From Aphrophora alni (taxonomy: Eukaryota; Arthropoda; Insecta; Hemiptera; Aphrophoridae), in the NCBI GenBank assembly GCA_963513935.1, contig OY740770.1, positions 86,835,267-86,899,266 on the forward strand: DNA of 64,000 nt. The letters are read 5' to 3'. Both the position numbers and the translations under genes were made by a program. The notes beneath the pieces are model-generated. The model made no database searches and was not told the origin of the DNA. It saw only the letters and a list, made by a program, of their open reading frames with translations. Within the stretch, counting starts at the first letter, position 1; each line of letters opens with the position of its first letter. Below, piece after piece: positions 38,613 through 51,700 of the stretch.

Positions 38613-41600
38613 ATTTTAGAAAAAATGCATTCTAAAAGAGCCCATGCGCCTTTTGATGTTAAAAAATGAATGGTTACACTGACACATTAACTATATAACT
38701 TATAAATATAATACTGCAGTTTTATTTTTCTTTCATTGGAAAAGAAGTGAACTGACCTTCCATTTCTCTCAGTTTCAGTGCACAAATCATGTTATTTCAT
38801 TTATATTAGTTCAAAAGTTATAATTAAGTTGTAAAATTAAGATATCAGCATCATATGATAATGTTTCGTCATTAATTACTACATCATATTTGATTACAGT
38901 ACATAATCATTGCAATAATATTTCTATTTTTAACCTCATAAAAAATGCCAATTACACTGTTAACTGTAGCAATTCACTTTATTTATCAAAAGTGTAATTA
39001 CACACATACATTAGATAACAAACACAAGTATTGTATCTGTACAATTTATTTCAAATTATAATACATTTTTTGTATTCACTGTCGAGTCTGTCTATTATAC
39101 TGTTTTGTTAATTGGTATTTAACATTTTATACATATTTAATTTTCATTTCACTTATATTTTTCTTCTTTAGTCAGTCATAACTTTTTTTGACAAATTAAA
39201 ATGTACTCATCCAAATATTTTATTTATGCACACAATTTTAAGGTCATAATACTTTTGTTTTGACTACATAATCATAAATTATGAATATTAGTCTGTTAAT
39301 TAAAATGAATACCATAAATGACAGAGAGTAGGAACCGAATTGTTGACCTGACCGATATTTACAAACAAGTTGCTTGATCCTAACGTATCTTGCAAGAATT
39401 AGTTTATTCAACGAGCAATATTAGAAGAATCTTGCAATAAAGCTTATGGATAATTAATAAAATATTATGGAACAAAATTTTGTTGCATAACATAAGTAAA
39501 TCTTGAGGAATTAGACAATAAACCAATAAATAAATAATGATAATTTAGTAATTAAAATGATGTGCTATACAATTAACACTTCAAAGTAGGTTAACTTAAC
39601 TTGTTTTCTTTACAACACAAAAAGAGTTAAAATTAATGAAAAGAGAAACATAGTAATCTATTAAATAATATTATTTATCTTACCATCATATTATTTGCCA
39701 AAGCTTGCATGCTGTACCAAGAAGCAATTCCATAGTGGTTAGATCCTTCAAGAAACAAAATAGAAAAGGTTATTATTCAGGTTATATTGATTTAAAAAAA
39801 GAACCAACAAAACAATATTAGCTATTTTTACTATTGGTATTATATAGTATATGCAAAGATCCCTAAAGAAAACAAAATATTAAAGTTGGTTTTTGTATCC
39901 ATTTTGTTAGTAAAACATTATAATCAATCAAAAATATACATAAATAAAATTCGAAATTCAATTTGTCTTTCTTATAAAAAACCTTTAGGAGAATTTTGTG
40001 TAGTCCATAAAAAGCTCTGTTAGCCAAGACTAACTAACTAGTATTCTAACTTCTTCTGCAATATCATTGGTGTTAGTAATTGAAGAACCTAAATATCTAA
40101 ATTCTTCCACCATTTTGATACTGTAAAATTAGATGTTACAGGGAATATATGTATCAAATTTCAAGTGGGTTTTGTCATGAAAGAGAATCATTGTCCCATT
40201 GTCTGCACTATCCCATCATTCTGAATTTTATTATAACTAGTATCAAATAAAGTTATCTAGTATCAATTATATTAAGTTTTGTTGAATTTTTATTTCAGGA
40301 GTCAGAAATCACAAAATAAGTGTCTTGTTCTAATGGAAATTTTAACATCAACATACATTCCTACATTAAAAATGCATAAGTTAAACAAACATATTTAACG
40401 TAGGCTATATATTGTAAATTATTGAACTGGATACTGGATTCTGGGTAGCAGACAACAACAGATAATATTGCTAGTGATCTTCTCATTCAATTTTATATTG
40501 TAAAAGTAATAAAAATCTTGATACACACAAACTATATACTCGGAGTAATAAACTACTAGTAAACAAGATAAATGAAATTTAACAGACAAGTAGAAAAGAT
40601 AATATATTAGAGTTCAAGCATTGATTTAAAGTAGAGGGAGACAAATAGAGTTTTATATGCAAAACAATTTTTGATTTTAAAACAACATATAAACACACTT
40701 GGTTCAGTAAGCCATTTCCTATGATTAGAGTTCATAAATAATATTTCAAAATAATTACGTTCTATTACAAAAGAAATTTTAACCTCTAGTATAAATGAAT
40801 AGTTCTCAACAATAACAAACATATGCATATAAATATTTAAGAGAATTATAAAAATCACCAAATCTTTAGATGTTAATAGATCATTCAAGGGCTCTGCATA
40901 TATTGGAAACACCAAATGGGATAACATTTAATCAAAGGACAGACCCTCTAAAAATATTATACACCAAAAATATCTTTCTAAATTAATGAAAGTATTGACA
41001 GGAACAAACAACAAATAAGCAACATTTTCAATTAATTCTTTAATGAAATGGGTCATAAAAAAATTCTGTTCAAATGGATCTCCTTTTCCAAAGACTAGCA
41101 TATGCCTTTTCTAGTTCCAGATAAGATAAAGAATTCAGCAAAATTATCAGATGTCTTAAAAATAATTCCTCAACAAATTATGACAGAAAGATATGAACAG
41201 CGTTATCTAAGTAATGCTTAAAGAATTCATGAATACTTTAATATGTGTTATCAACTATATTCACTGTCTGAGTAAATTTAAAAAAAAAATAAATAAAATA
41301 AAATAAGGAAACAATAATTAAATCATTTAAAAAAATAATAATTCCATCTCAGGAAAGGTGATTGTTCCCTCCATACCATGTCAGACATCAGTATGGTCAG
41401 TAATGTATTATGTCAACCATTGATTATCTCTCAAGGATTGATTTTTAAAGCCCATGTTATTTATTATTTTGTGCTCTGCCCCTCTCTTGAGCCTAAAGTT
41501 TTCTAGTTCAACCCAATTTTTTTTTTTAACTAAGAGCAAACTTATTTAGATATAAACTTGATTATCTCCTTAATTTAAGACACTGATTATTTTGGCATAA

Positions 41601-44600
41601 ATAACTTAAAATATTTACAAATATATACATAAATAAACAAAACGATTACTTGTTTAAAAAATAATAGATTAGATGATTGTTGACAGCTATCAAATTTAAG
41701 AATACAAACTTTTTTAATACAACAATAGGTTCAAACTTGAACTGGAGCATTCACATATGCTTTTGAAAATTAAATTCGTTAATCCATGCCAAAACAATGC
41801 AAACGAATTATATAATCCCCGATTAGGCTTTTTATAATTTGTACATCACCAGGAATTTTTGGTGATATTCTCATTGTAGAATAATATAAATGAGAGAAAA
41901 AAAAAAATTTCTTTTTGAAAAAAATTGGTGATGTAAGAAGTTTAATGTGGACAAATAGTGTAGTGGTAGTGGCCGTACTTAAATTAATTTTATATTTATG
42001 TTGTTATGTAATATATAATATGTCTATAAAGAGTCAAACATCTTAGTAATTAAATTATTCCCTTTAACATTCATGGAGGACTTTTGAATTACTAAACCCT
42101 AATAAGAGTAATGTTTAAACAATTATTTTAGTAGTCACTAAAGAGTTTTGAAAGACCTAGGGTTTCAGAATTGTAAATTAGAACTGCAGAGAATGTATGT
42201 GATAAGTTTCAAGTATTGTTATGTAGGTTCTAACAACTCTCTAGAAACATTGTTTATACTGTAGATAGAGAGATATATACATACACTTTCTCACAAACTT
42301 TATTATTTAAGTAGACTTCAACTTCTGAATTTCTTAGTACCTATATAATATTAATAATACATTTAATGATTTGTCTTCCAATTCTTGTGAGATTGTTGTT
42401 GCAGTTACGTTTCACTAATCATACTTTGATTAATCTGTGATCTAGCTGAAAACTCCATTTAGCAACATACTACACAAGAATTGGAACACGATTCATAAAA
42501 GGTTTTTATAATATATGGCTTATAATCTAATAATTTTACATTATTTATTTTAAAAACAATTTTTTATTAATTTTTCAGTGAATACCTTTAGCCACAACCC
42601 AACCTACTCCACATTCTTTTGCTTTTTTGATAGCAATATCCATACAGAAGTTTCCAACAACTGGTCCAAGTCCATTGTTCCCATCTACCCATGCTGTAGC
42701 AGGTGTTTCCTTTAAAATGGTTGGAACAGCAGTGCCATCACATGCTTTTAATTTAAGATCTCGTATGTACATATCTGTTAACATAAAATAAGGTTTATTA
42801 AAAAAAAAATAATAAAAAAAAGTTTTGATAGTTCCACAAAACCATAATACTTACATTAATGGACTGTTATTTACGGATAATGTATAGAGAGGACTAGCTT
42901 TACTTTGAACAAATTTCAATGTAGGCTATTTGAAAGTTGGTACTTTTATAGATTTTGATGTGTTATTTTTCAATATACTTTTGTGCCTATATTGTCAAGC
43001 CACTTAAAATGTGTAGCAAAAGTCTTAATAGGTCTATTTAAAAAAAAACATTACACTTTTTAGATTTAGTTGATTGAGAGATCAACTAAATTTAGTGTTG
43101 TATGAGATGAATACACAAAATTCAATCTCACTATTTTAATCAAATAATACTAAACCAAATGGACTGTTCACCATTTTTCCAGAACTGCTGGTTTGGGAAT
43201 TATGGCTTAAAAAGTGACATTTAACCTAACTTGTAGGTATGGTACTGTATTTCTACCTCTAAATATATGTGTACTGTATATGAACCTATCTAGACCTACA
43301 TATGGTCCATTTTTTGTCAGTATTCAACACAAACATTCAATATTTCTAAACACACTACAAAGTCAGCATGGTAATTACTCTCACTTAAGGGAAAATGATC
43401 TTTACTCGTTAATTTAATTTTACCATTGTATTTTAAGGTTGGAGTTATCTTTAACATTTGATATATTACTTAGTATGGTACATATATAATCAATTTATTG
43501 AGAAAAATGGTTAATTTCGTCACAACTGAACTGAGCAGCATTACCCTACTCTCCCTTAATTGCATACACGTTTCTTAACATTGATACACTTTCATAATGT
43601 TTATTTAATTTAAAAAAATATAAAATCTAAGACATTCAACGTATAAGGACATCTTCAAATTCTAAAGTGGTTTGTAAAGTAAAAAACATATTGTATATCA
43701 ATATATCTTTTTTAAATATAGTAGAAATATCCAATAGTACTATAAGATCGATCATGCTGTCAGCATATAATAAATAGCAATAATACTAGTATTAATAATA
43801 AAATTATAATTAGACCTAATTATATAATTCGCAATAACCATAGGGAAATATTAGCTTCAAGGCGGAATTTGCAGTAGCGGTCATTTTTACATTCTCTCAT
43901 ACACGTAGTATGCCTTTAGAGAAATTTATTTTTGAATAAAAAACTGGATGACGTTTCAAGGTCTCTTGTATCAAATGGGTGATTTTGGAATAATATATAC
44001 AAAAAAAAATTTTCAGACAACTTCATGGCTCATTTTCACATTTAACTGGCAACTACCTAACTGACATTTTTTGGTGAAAAAAGTTTTGGTTAGATTTCAT
44101 TTGGTTCTTGGGATGGGTAGTAAAAAAGTTAGTGCAATGTTTCTGAATTGTTAATTTTTCAAAACTAGAATGTTTCACGTCCCCTCCTCTCTCTATCGTT
44201 TTAAAGTACGTACATCAACCTGATTGCTTACGATACTTGTGTAAGTATAGAGCATAGATGTGATTCTAAAGACTTCAAAGTAAAACTAGAACATTTCGTT
44301 GTTTAAAAATTGAAGCCTACTTAACTGTATAATTGTCTGAATGACTCAACAAACTGTATGATGTCAGAACAAGTTGCAATCCTGTTGATAATTATTACCA
44401 GTTACGTAGAACGTGAAATGTCTTTGAAGGCAGTTTCAACTCAGTTAATATATTTGACTATTTAAAAAAAAATGTTTGCGTTATATCTGTACATATGAGG
44501 AAAAACTTGGGAAATTTTATGGAGTTGGACGCGAAAGTCTAGAACTATTGTTATTCAGACAATTTTGACAATTAAAAATAGCAATTTGTCTTAACCTAAT

Positions 44601-47600
44601 ACATGTGTAATTAGACAATGGCTGCCAATGTCTTCGAGATGGTATAAACTAAAAAAAATACGCTTAATCATATAAAGATATAACTTATCTAAGGTATAAA
44701 TTAATATTAATTAATTGGACTTAGATCTACTAGTAACTCACTTAATTTTTATTGGAAACAAAAGTTAAAACACTAAATGAAAACCTTTTCCTGGTTTTGA
44801 GAAAGATATGTTATTTAAGATAATTCTGAATTATTAAAGCTTATTATTTCTGAATAATTTTGAATAATAAAAAAGCTTATATATTTCGCTCTTGTAAGCT
44901 CTAAAATGAGATAAGTTGGTATGGGGAGGTACATACCGAACTATATACCTTAATGTGTATAATTAAAACCCAGAAGCATATAATTAGCTCAATGTCACAC
45001 AAATCTAAAATAGAAAATTCTTTACCTATATTTCAGACCTAAAATCTTGCCTTTGCGATGTTTTGTTTATACTATGTAAATACAGTTTTGAACAGACTTT
45101 GGAATGTTAACTGCCAATATAGATGCAGTATTATATTTTATGTAAAACTAAACTAAGAGAATTTTTATCAGTCGCCTATGTATTTCAACATTTTACTGAA
45201 TAATTTAAAATTAATTTACGGGAAAAGTACGTTTGCTTATAACTTAGTATTAAATTAGTGGCTTCTTAGACTGGATAATATTGACTATTTTTGTTACTGT
45301 GTAATTTAAAAAAATAATAATAATAACTTTAAAATCAAATAATATTTTCGTAAATTAATGCTAATGGTAACTTTCAATAACCTTAAAAACTTGTTTTTTA
45401 ATTACAAAGTTGTAATGAAAAATTATTTTGAATTCAGGAGCAAACCGATGCTGATATTACTCTTTTGTATGTTTGAATGTGGGAGTGGAGACCTTTCCTT
45501 TTGTTATTCATTTTATTTATTTAACTAAAATACAGGTAAACCTATAATTGCTATACAGCCTTAGCTAATTGGGTTACCTAATTTCCTGACAGTCCATTGT
45601 GTACATTTTGCAATAAAAATAAGGTGGTTGTAAAAAAATGTAGGCCTACATAGTTGTAATGAATAGCCTATGTTTTGTAATATAAGTAGGCTACTGTACT
45701 AGTTTTGTTTGATTTTAAAACAGGTCAGTTGTATTTGTTTTTTTTATTACTTGTTCAATGTTATTTTTGTTGTTAAATGAATAAGATAAATAGTTCTCTT
45801 GCCACCTGTTAGAGACTTATTTATTAGTCTTACTCCACACTCTCCGGCCTCCTATGTGAACAACCAAGATAGGTGGTTGCGATAGACAGAATTAAGTTTA
45901 TTAAGCCTACTATTATTGCCTTGTAAATATCTTAAATTTAAAGCACTCTAGATATTCAAAGACCTTGTCTGATGCCAGAAGAGTTATTGAATAACTAATA
46001 ATCTGCAAATTTTCCAATAACAATATTTACTGGTGTACTGGTGTACAATATCAAAGACTAATTGAAATATTTACCACAGCGCCCCTCCGGGGCTCACTTC
46101 TTTTGTTTGTGCTTATGATGGACAATCCTGAGTAACTTGGTTGAATCGACACTTTTCTTAAGTCTTATTTATGTTTGATTCTTCTCATTCGTCTATCCTA
46201 CCAATTCTCTCTTGACCAACTCTTGTTTTTTTCCAACACTAATGCGTGTTCGAAAACTATCAAACTCCATTTTATTTTATTTATGAAGGTAATAAATGAC
46301 AGCGAGAGTGTTTGTTTTTTAACTATAAAATAATAATACGCTAAGCAATAGCGTCAAAAAGTTGTTGCAACAAAGTTTTGGATTGTATGGGTGGGTTTAC
46401 ACCACCAATGGTTTACGCAACTCATAGTGCCCGTACTGAATCACGCCCCAGTAAAAGTAAAAAGTATACTTAAATCCTTACTAGCTTGCAAATGTTAACA
46501 GTCACACATTCACTAAATAATCAGTAGACTTTAAACTTTTTCGAGATAATAAATTTAAGCGTTATTTTATCTATTTACTTTTATGAGTGAATTAAACAAA
46601 ACGCTGACTAAAGTTGGATTACTGATAACCAAACTTCCGATATGGTATGCGACACTCGTGATGTTGTTATCTTTTTCTTCAGAAACTTGAGAGGAACATT
46701 TTATTATAGGAGTTAAAGTAACTCGACTTTGTAAGTCCTTTGTATCAACTTTTAATAATGTTAATTTACATTTTTGTTAAAACTTTTAATTGAATAAAGA
46801 ATACCTGTACACACATAGAGCGTTAACTTTAAAGAAAACAGTTTTTTCTCAAAAGATTGGTCCAGTTTTTAAGTAGACAATTAAAATATCGTTAATTTCT
46901 AACCAAGCAAAGTGATGTCATGTTTTAACTCGACCACTTGGTATTGCATTGTAGTTATTACAGCAATAAAATAATTCACAAATAGACAGAGCGTTGTATG
47001 TACAGTACAATGTTTTATTTTATTCTACATTTTAAATTGGCGTCCCGTCAGCTGGTCGGACGTAGCATTCCCGAGGCTACCTACCTGGGATCTACACCTT
47101 TTACATTGTAGTCTTGGATTAAAGTCCTCTCTTTCATCATTCCTATAAGTCTCACATTTTGAATTTTGACCAACTTTTGTTCTCTTTCGACACTGAGACT
47201 ATTGAGTGAGCGCTAGGGTGTCTTTATTTCATTTATTCTTTTTATAAGGCGATGACGATGGAGAGGTTTTTCAAATTTAAACAACAGATAACAGATTAAA
47301 TTGACGGGCACTCGAAATATGGACAATAATGTTCCTACTAAAAATACAGCGTACATTCTAAACTATGAAGTACAATAGTGTAAACTAGACATAATAAGCA
47401 GTTCTACAAATAATTTCAAATAATAAATAAATTTGAACTATACTTTAAAACTTTCTATTGGAATTTTTCAAAAAAACTTCTACACACACGTTAATTTTTT
47501 TAATATATTCATTTATATGACTTAAAACCGTATCGGGTTTCATAGGATTACAAAAATAAATTAATAAGTTAATAAATAATAATCAAATAAATTATTATTT

Positions 47601-48708
47601 TTCATAACAGTTATTACGTTTGATTCTTTGATATTAAAACTTTCATTTAACTTGCACATATGTACCAATGTTATTTAAAGAAATGTTTAAGCAAGTCAGA
47701 TTTTGGTTATAAGGCTATAGAAATACTAGATTCCACAGTTTAGTAATGCATTATAGGTCTACAATGTAACAACTCTGGACATTTTCACTTTTTTTAGCGT
47801 TAATTTTTTCCTTGGTTATAGAGTAAATTTTGTTAACGTCATACGCACTTTGGTATTTAGAAACTGTTTATCTCAACAAGACAGCAGCTCAATTCTGAAC
47901 TATTACCAGAAAGCCGTGAACATGTCTTAAAACAAATGTTTTCTCTGAATTTTAACAATCGAGTTACTTCTTATGTTATTATTTGTCTATCTTTATTTCA
48001 GTAAAAGTTATTAGTGTGGCATAAAACTTTATGAACATACAGTTAACGATAAAGTATATTCTATAAATTAGTATTTACGAACAGATAAATTCTCACCAAC
48101 ATAGAGTACATAACGTTACGTTGCGTTACGTAACGTCATGCTTCGTTACGTTTTAAAATATCGCTCTTCTCGCTTCACAAATGAGAGGTTGCTGGTTCAA
48201 TTCTCGTTGGAGCTTAAAAATGTACAGTGTTGTTCTATCATCGTGAGGTAAATTGTGTTTATGGTTATTATTTAATTTTCAATGTTTTTGAAATTGCTGT
48301 TAATAAATAACAAATGGTGCATTAATATTCACAAAGTATATTTCTTAATAGGAAATCTGCACTAAAAAAGTATGATAACAATTTACATTACATTTACGAT
48401 TAGAAAGAAAACTTGCAAAACATTAGGAACCCGGTAGGAATTACCACATTGTGGAGGTCGCCGGTATAAAGTACACACTGCAGATTAGCTATGTTGTGTA
48501 AATTGCATAAAAGTTAAAAGTCAAGGTTGTTTAAAATAGTGATAAATTTAATCAACTATTATACGTTGTTATTTACGGAAATGTTAATACTGATGTAAGT
48601 TTGAGTTTTACAGAATCCAATGAAACCCCAACAACTTTAAAACTAAAAAACGTAATTTGTGGTTTAAAATTTTGAAATCGACCTTGATCTGTTTTTATGT
48701 CATCAATA

Positions 48709-48765
<57 letters not shown>

Positions 48766-51700
48766 TAATTCATGAATTACTGATGAGACTATATTTTTCT
48801 AACAAATCGATAAACTTGGTGCCAAATATTTGTTTTGGGAAAAACAACTATTGATAAAATTTGCTATTTGCAGACGGTTGATAATCTGAGAAAATAATTC
48901 GACACTAACGTTTTGGCACTTTTATCATTTCTACAGGCAAATACATTTTTTAGTTACAATTTTTCTTATTCTCTAAGTAATTGTGAAAGCAAATACGTTT
49001 ATCACAGTCCCATACCAATTTATTGATAAATTTGTTAATATTTAAGTCTATAACTCGATCTTCATTGTGCATAGCTAGAGCTGCAAAGGAAAAGATTAGT
49101 GAACGATATCAAAATTGGTTCAGTCGTTGCTACAAATACTTCTTTCGATTTACAAAAAAAATACTAAATTCATTAAAGAAATCGCAGAATATGTCAGAAA
49201 AAAATGATAACTTTCCGATTAAGGAGCGACAAGATTAATTGATTCTCTATGGGGTAATTAGAAAAATTGTCAATTAAATTTTTGTTTATTCTCACCTAGA
49301 AATTGTGAAAAATGGAAATATAATGCGGGATATTTGTATGCTGCAAAATAGCTTCATCTGTTAATCATTAATAAATACAAAATATATAGCTTTCACTTTA
49401 GACTTTTGGTTTTCTAAATACAAATTTAGTAGATTTTAATATTTATTTTGTAATTCAATAATTGTAAAACTACTCATTTCCTTTCATATTTTAGTAAATA
49501 ACTATAAAAATAGCACCAATTTTATGCATAAAACAAAAATATTCTCTCACACTAATCACCTTACAGAACTACAAATAAGTAGCGTGAGAGGGGGGGGGGA
49601 GGAGAAGAGGATAACTGAGACATCGTCTTGGGTGTATCAATGTCCCTTCAATTTGATATAGTATTTCCTAATAATATATATTTATGCACCAGTAGCTTTA
49701 GGCCTGCTGTAAGAATTTTTTTTGTCAGGTAGAATATTTAATTTTAGACGTGACATTATAATATTATTCTCCGTAAAACATATTTGAAAATATTACCCCT
49801 ATTTTTAATTACGTCATATTTAATTATAAAAACTCGTTCTCTAACTGATAGATCACTTCAAAAATCCATCTTTAATGAATGACTCAACTAGAATTAATCA
49901 AATAAAAAGGATCTGGATGGATGGCTGAAACTTCCTCAGATTGAAAAGTCAGAATTAATAGAATCAAATTAGTTGTTTTCATAAAAGTAGAATTACTATC
50001 CTACTTAAATTGTCGCCTTAATGCATGAAAAAAAAGACAGCTGTTTCCTATCACTTGTTATCATACAGTAATTATTTAAAACACAATTCACAGGTCATTG
50101 TCCTAACCTTCACCCTCCCCTTCCCCAGTGCAACCACCATTGGTCGATAAGACATGAATAGAAACTTATAGGAAATGTTGTCGTTACAAAACACAAAGAA
50201 ATGAGGTTGAATAAGCCCACATTAGGCACTATATTTTAAGCCTACACACTAAAGGTCTATCAATTACTGGAAAACAGGGTAGAGACGTAAAAACTACATA
50301 CCTACAGCCTACAAACTACAGGTAAAATGAATGTTTCAAAAATATTTTTTAAACATTAGAGGACTGATTACAAACGTCAAAATAAAGAAGAAAAATCGAT
50401 CCGCTTATGTGTAGCTTACATGTGATTAAGAAACGTCGAAAATATCTAAGTTTTTTTTTTTAGTGTATCTAAAGAATAAAATTTCCTTATTACCCTTGTG
50501 ATTTATTAAAGCTACAAAATGGTTAAAGAAGCCAAATCTATCGTCTTTAACTTCTTTTTCATTGAAAACATTAAAAGAATATAATATTTTCTTGAAAATA
50601 GGTAAAAAATGACTTAAATCTCTTTCTGAGATTTTTAATTGAAGAAAATAAAATAAAAAGTGAAGCCAAGTGAGCAACGGCAAAATAATGTAATAACGTA
50701 GACGGCCAAAACATAAATTTTCTGTTTCCGGTAGGCCTAAGTCAAGAAAAAAAAGAATATCCGATTTACCATTGTAAAAAAGAAAAAAAATACAGAATAT
50801 ATTGAAAATCGGGTAAAAGAAATGAGACCACTGGAGAAAATAACAAAAACTGATTTTCGATTTTCTTGTCAAAGTTATTTCAAAAACGTAATAAAACCAA
50901 ATTTTGTGGAAATAATGGATAGAAAATTGCTACAGGTATAAAATTTGAAAGGTAGCCCGTTTAAAATTACTCATAGCGTAGGTATTAAAAAAAAAGCTAT
51001 TTAAGAAACAACCTAATAAGTATCTGCAAATCCATAACGAATAAATATAAACTAAAATTTCCAGCAAAGTTTTAAAATTACGATTTATTCAATGATTATA
51101 ACAAATTTCGACTCGGTATTACAGTTTTATCTTTGATAACACAACTTTGATAAAATAAAAAAAATAAAAAATGACAGCAAAAACCAAACATTATTGAACA
51201 CCGATCACTTAACTTTTTTATTATTTAAAAAAAAATTAATCAGTTCAAGAGTTTTGCAAATGTATTTTTTATCTTATATAGATAAATATAAAAGTATCCT
51301 ACTGTATTAGTTATTTTATCAACGTACATAGAGGTAGTTTTAATTATAAATACTTTAGTTATTAATGGAGTACATTAACAGAAATAAAAACGTTTAGAAC
51401 AATAATATAAATAAAATAAAATATCCTTTCAAAACCCTATAGCTTATAAGTTAGCCTGTCCTAATATATCACCATATTCAATAATTGTTTGTTAGGAAAT
51501 ATTTGTTAGCAAGTTCTGTAAAATCTTGAAAATTAGAATGATTCAAAGTGTTCGTAATGGTTTGTAGTTTATTTAAAAGGAAAAATAATATAAGTTTTTA
51601 TAACCAAATAAACCTGAGTTTGTGAATAGATACTTCTATGAATACGTCCAATAAATACGATTATTAGTTGTTATAATCGCATCTCCAAATTATGTCAAAA

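Larger units (their letters stand above)
33672..39683 (-). other. dehydrogenase intron 3 (6.0 kb)
   Basis: 33672-35850 is AT-rich with nothing recognised except a G10-like run near 35849. 35910-38302 is a piggyBac relic. 38557-38606 is an AT run. The remainder to exon 3 is AT-rich and featureless. Confidence 0.85.

Noticed and set aside
40607..40927. 106-codon minus-strand open frame in intron 2
   Set aside because: Composition is what AT-rich DNA gives by chance (F, I, L, Y, N), with no motif and no splice context linking it to the host gene.
47039..47060. TGGCGTCCCGTCAGC as a possible primer-binding site
   Set aside because: It matches tRNA-Lys complementarity only over the first five bases and is not preceded by an LTR-like end.
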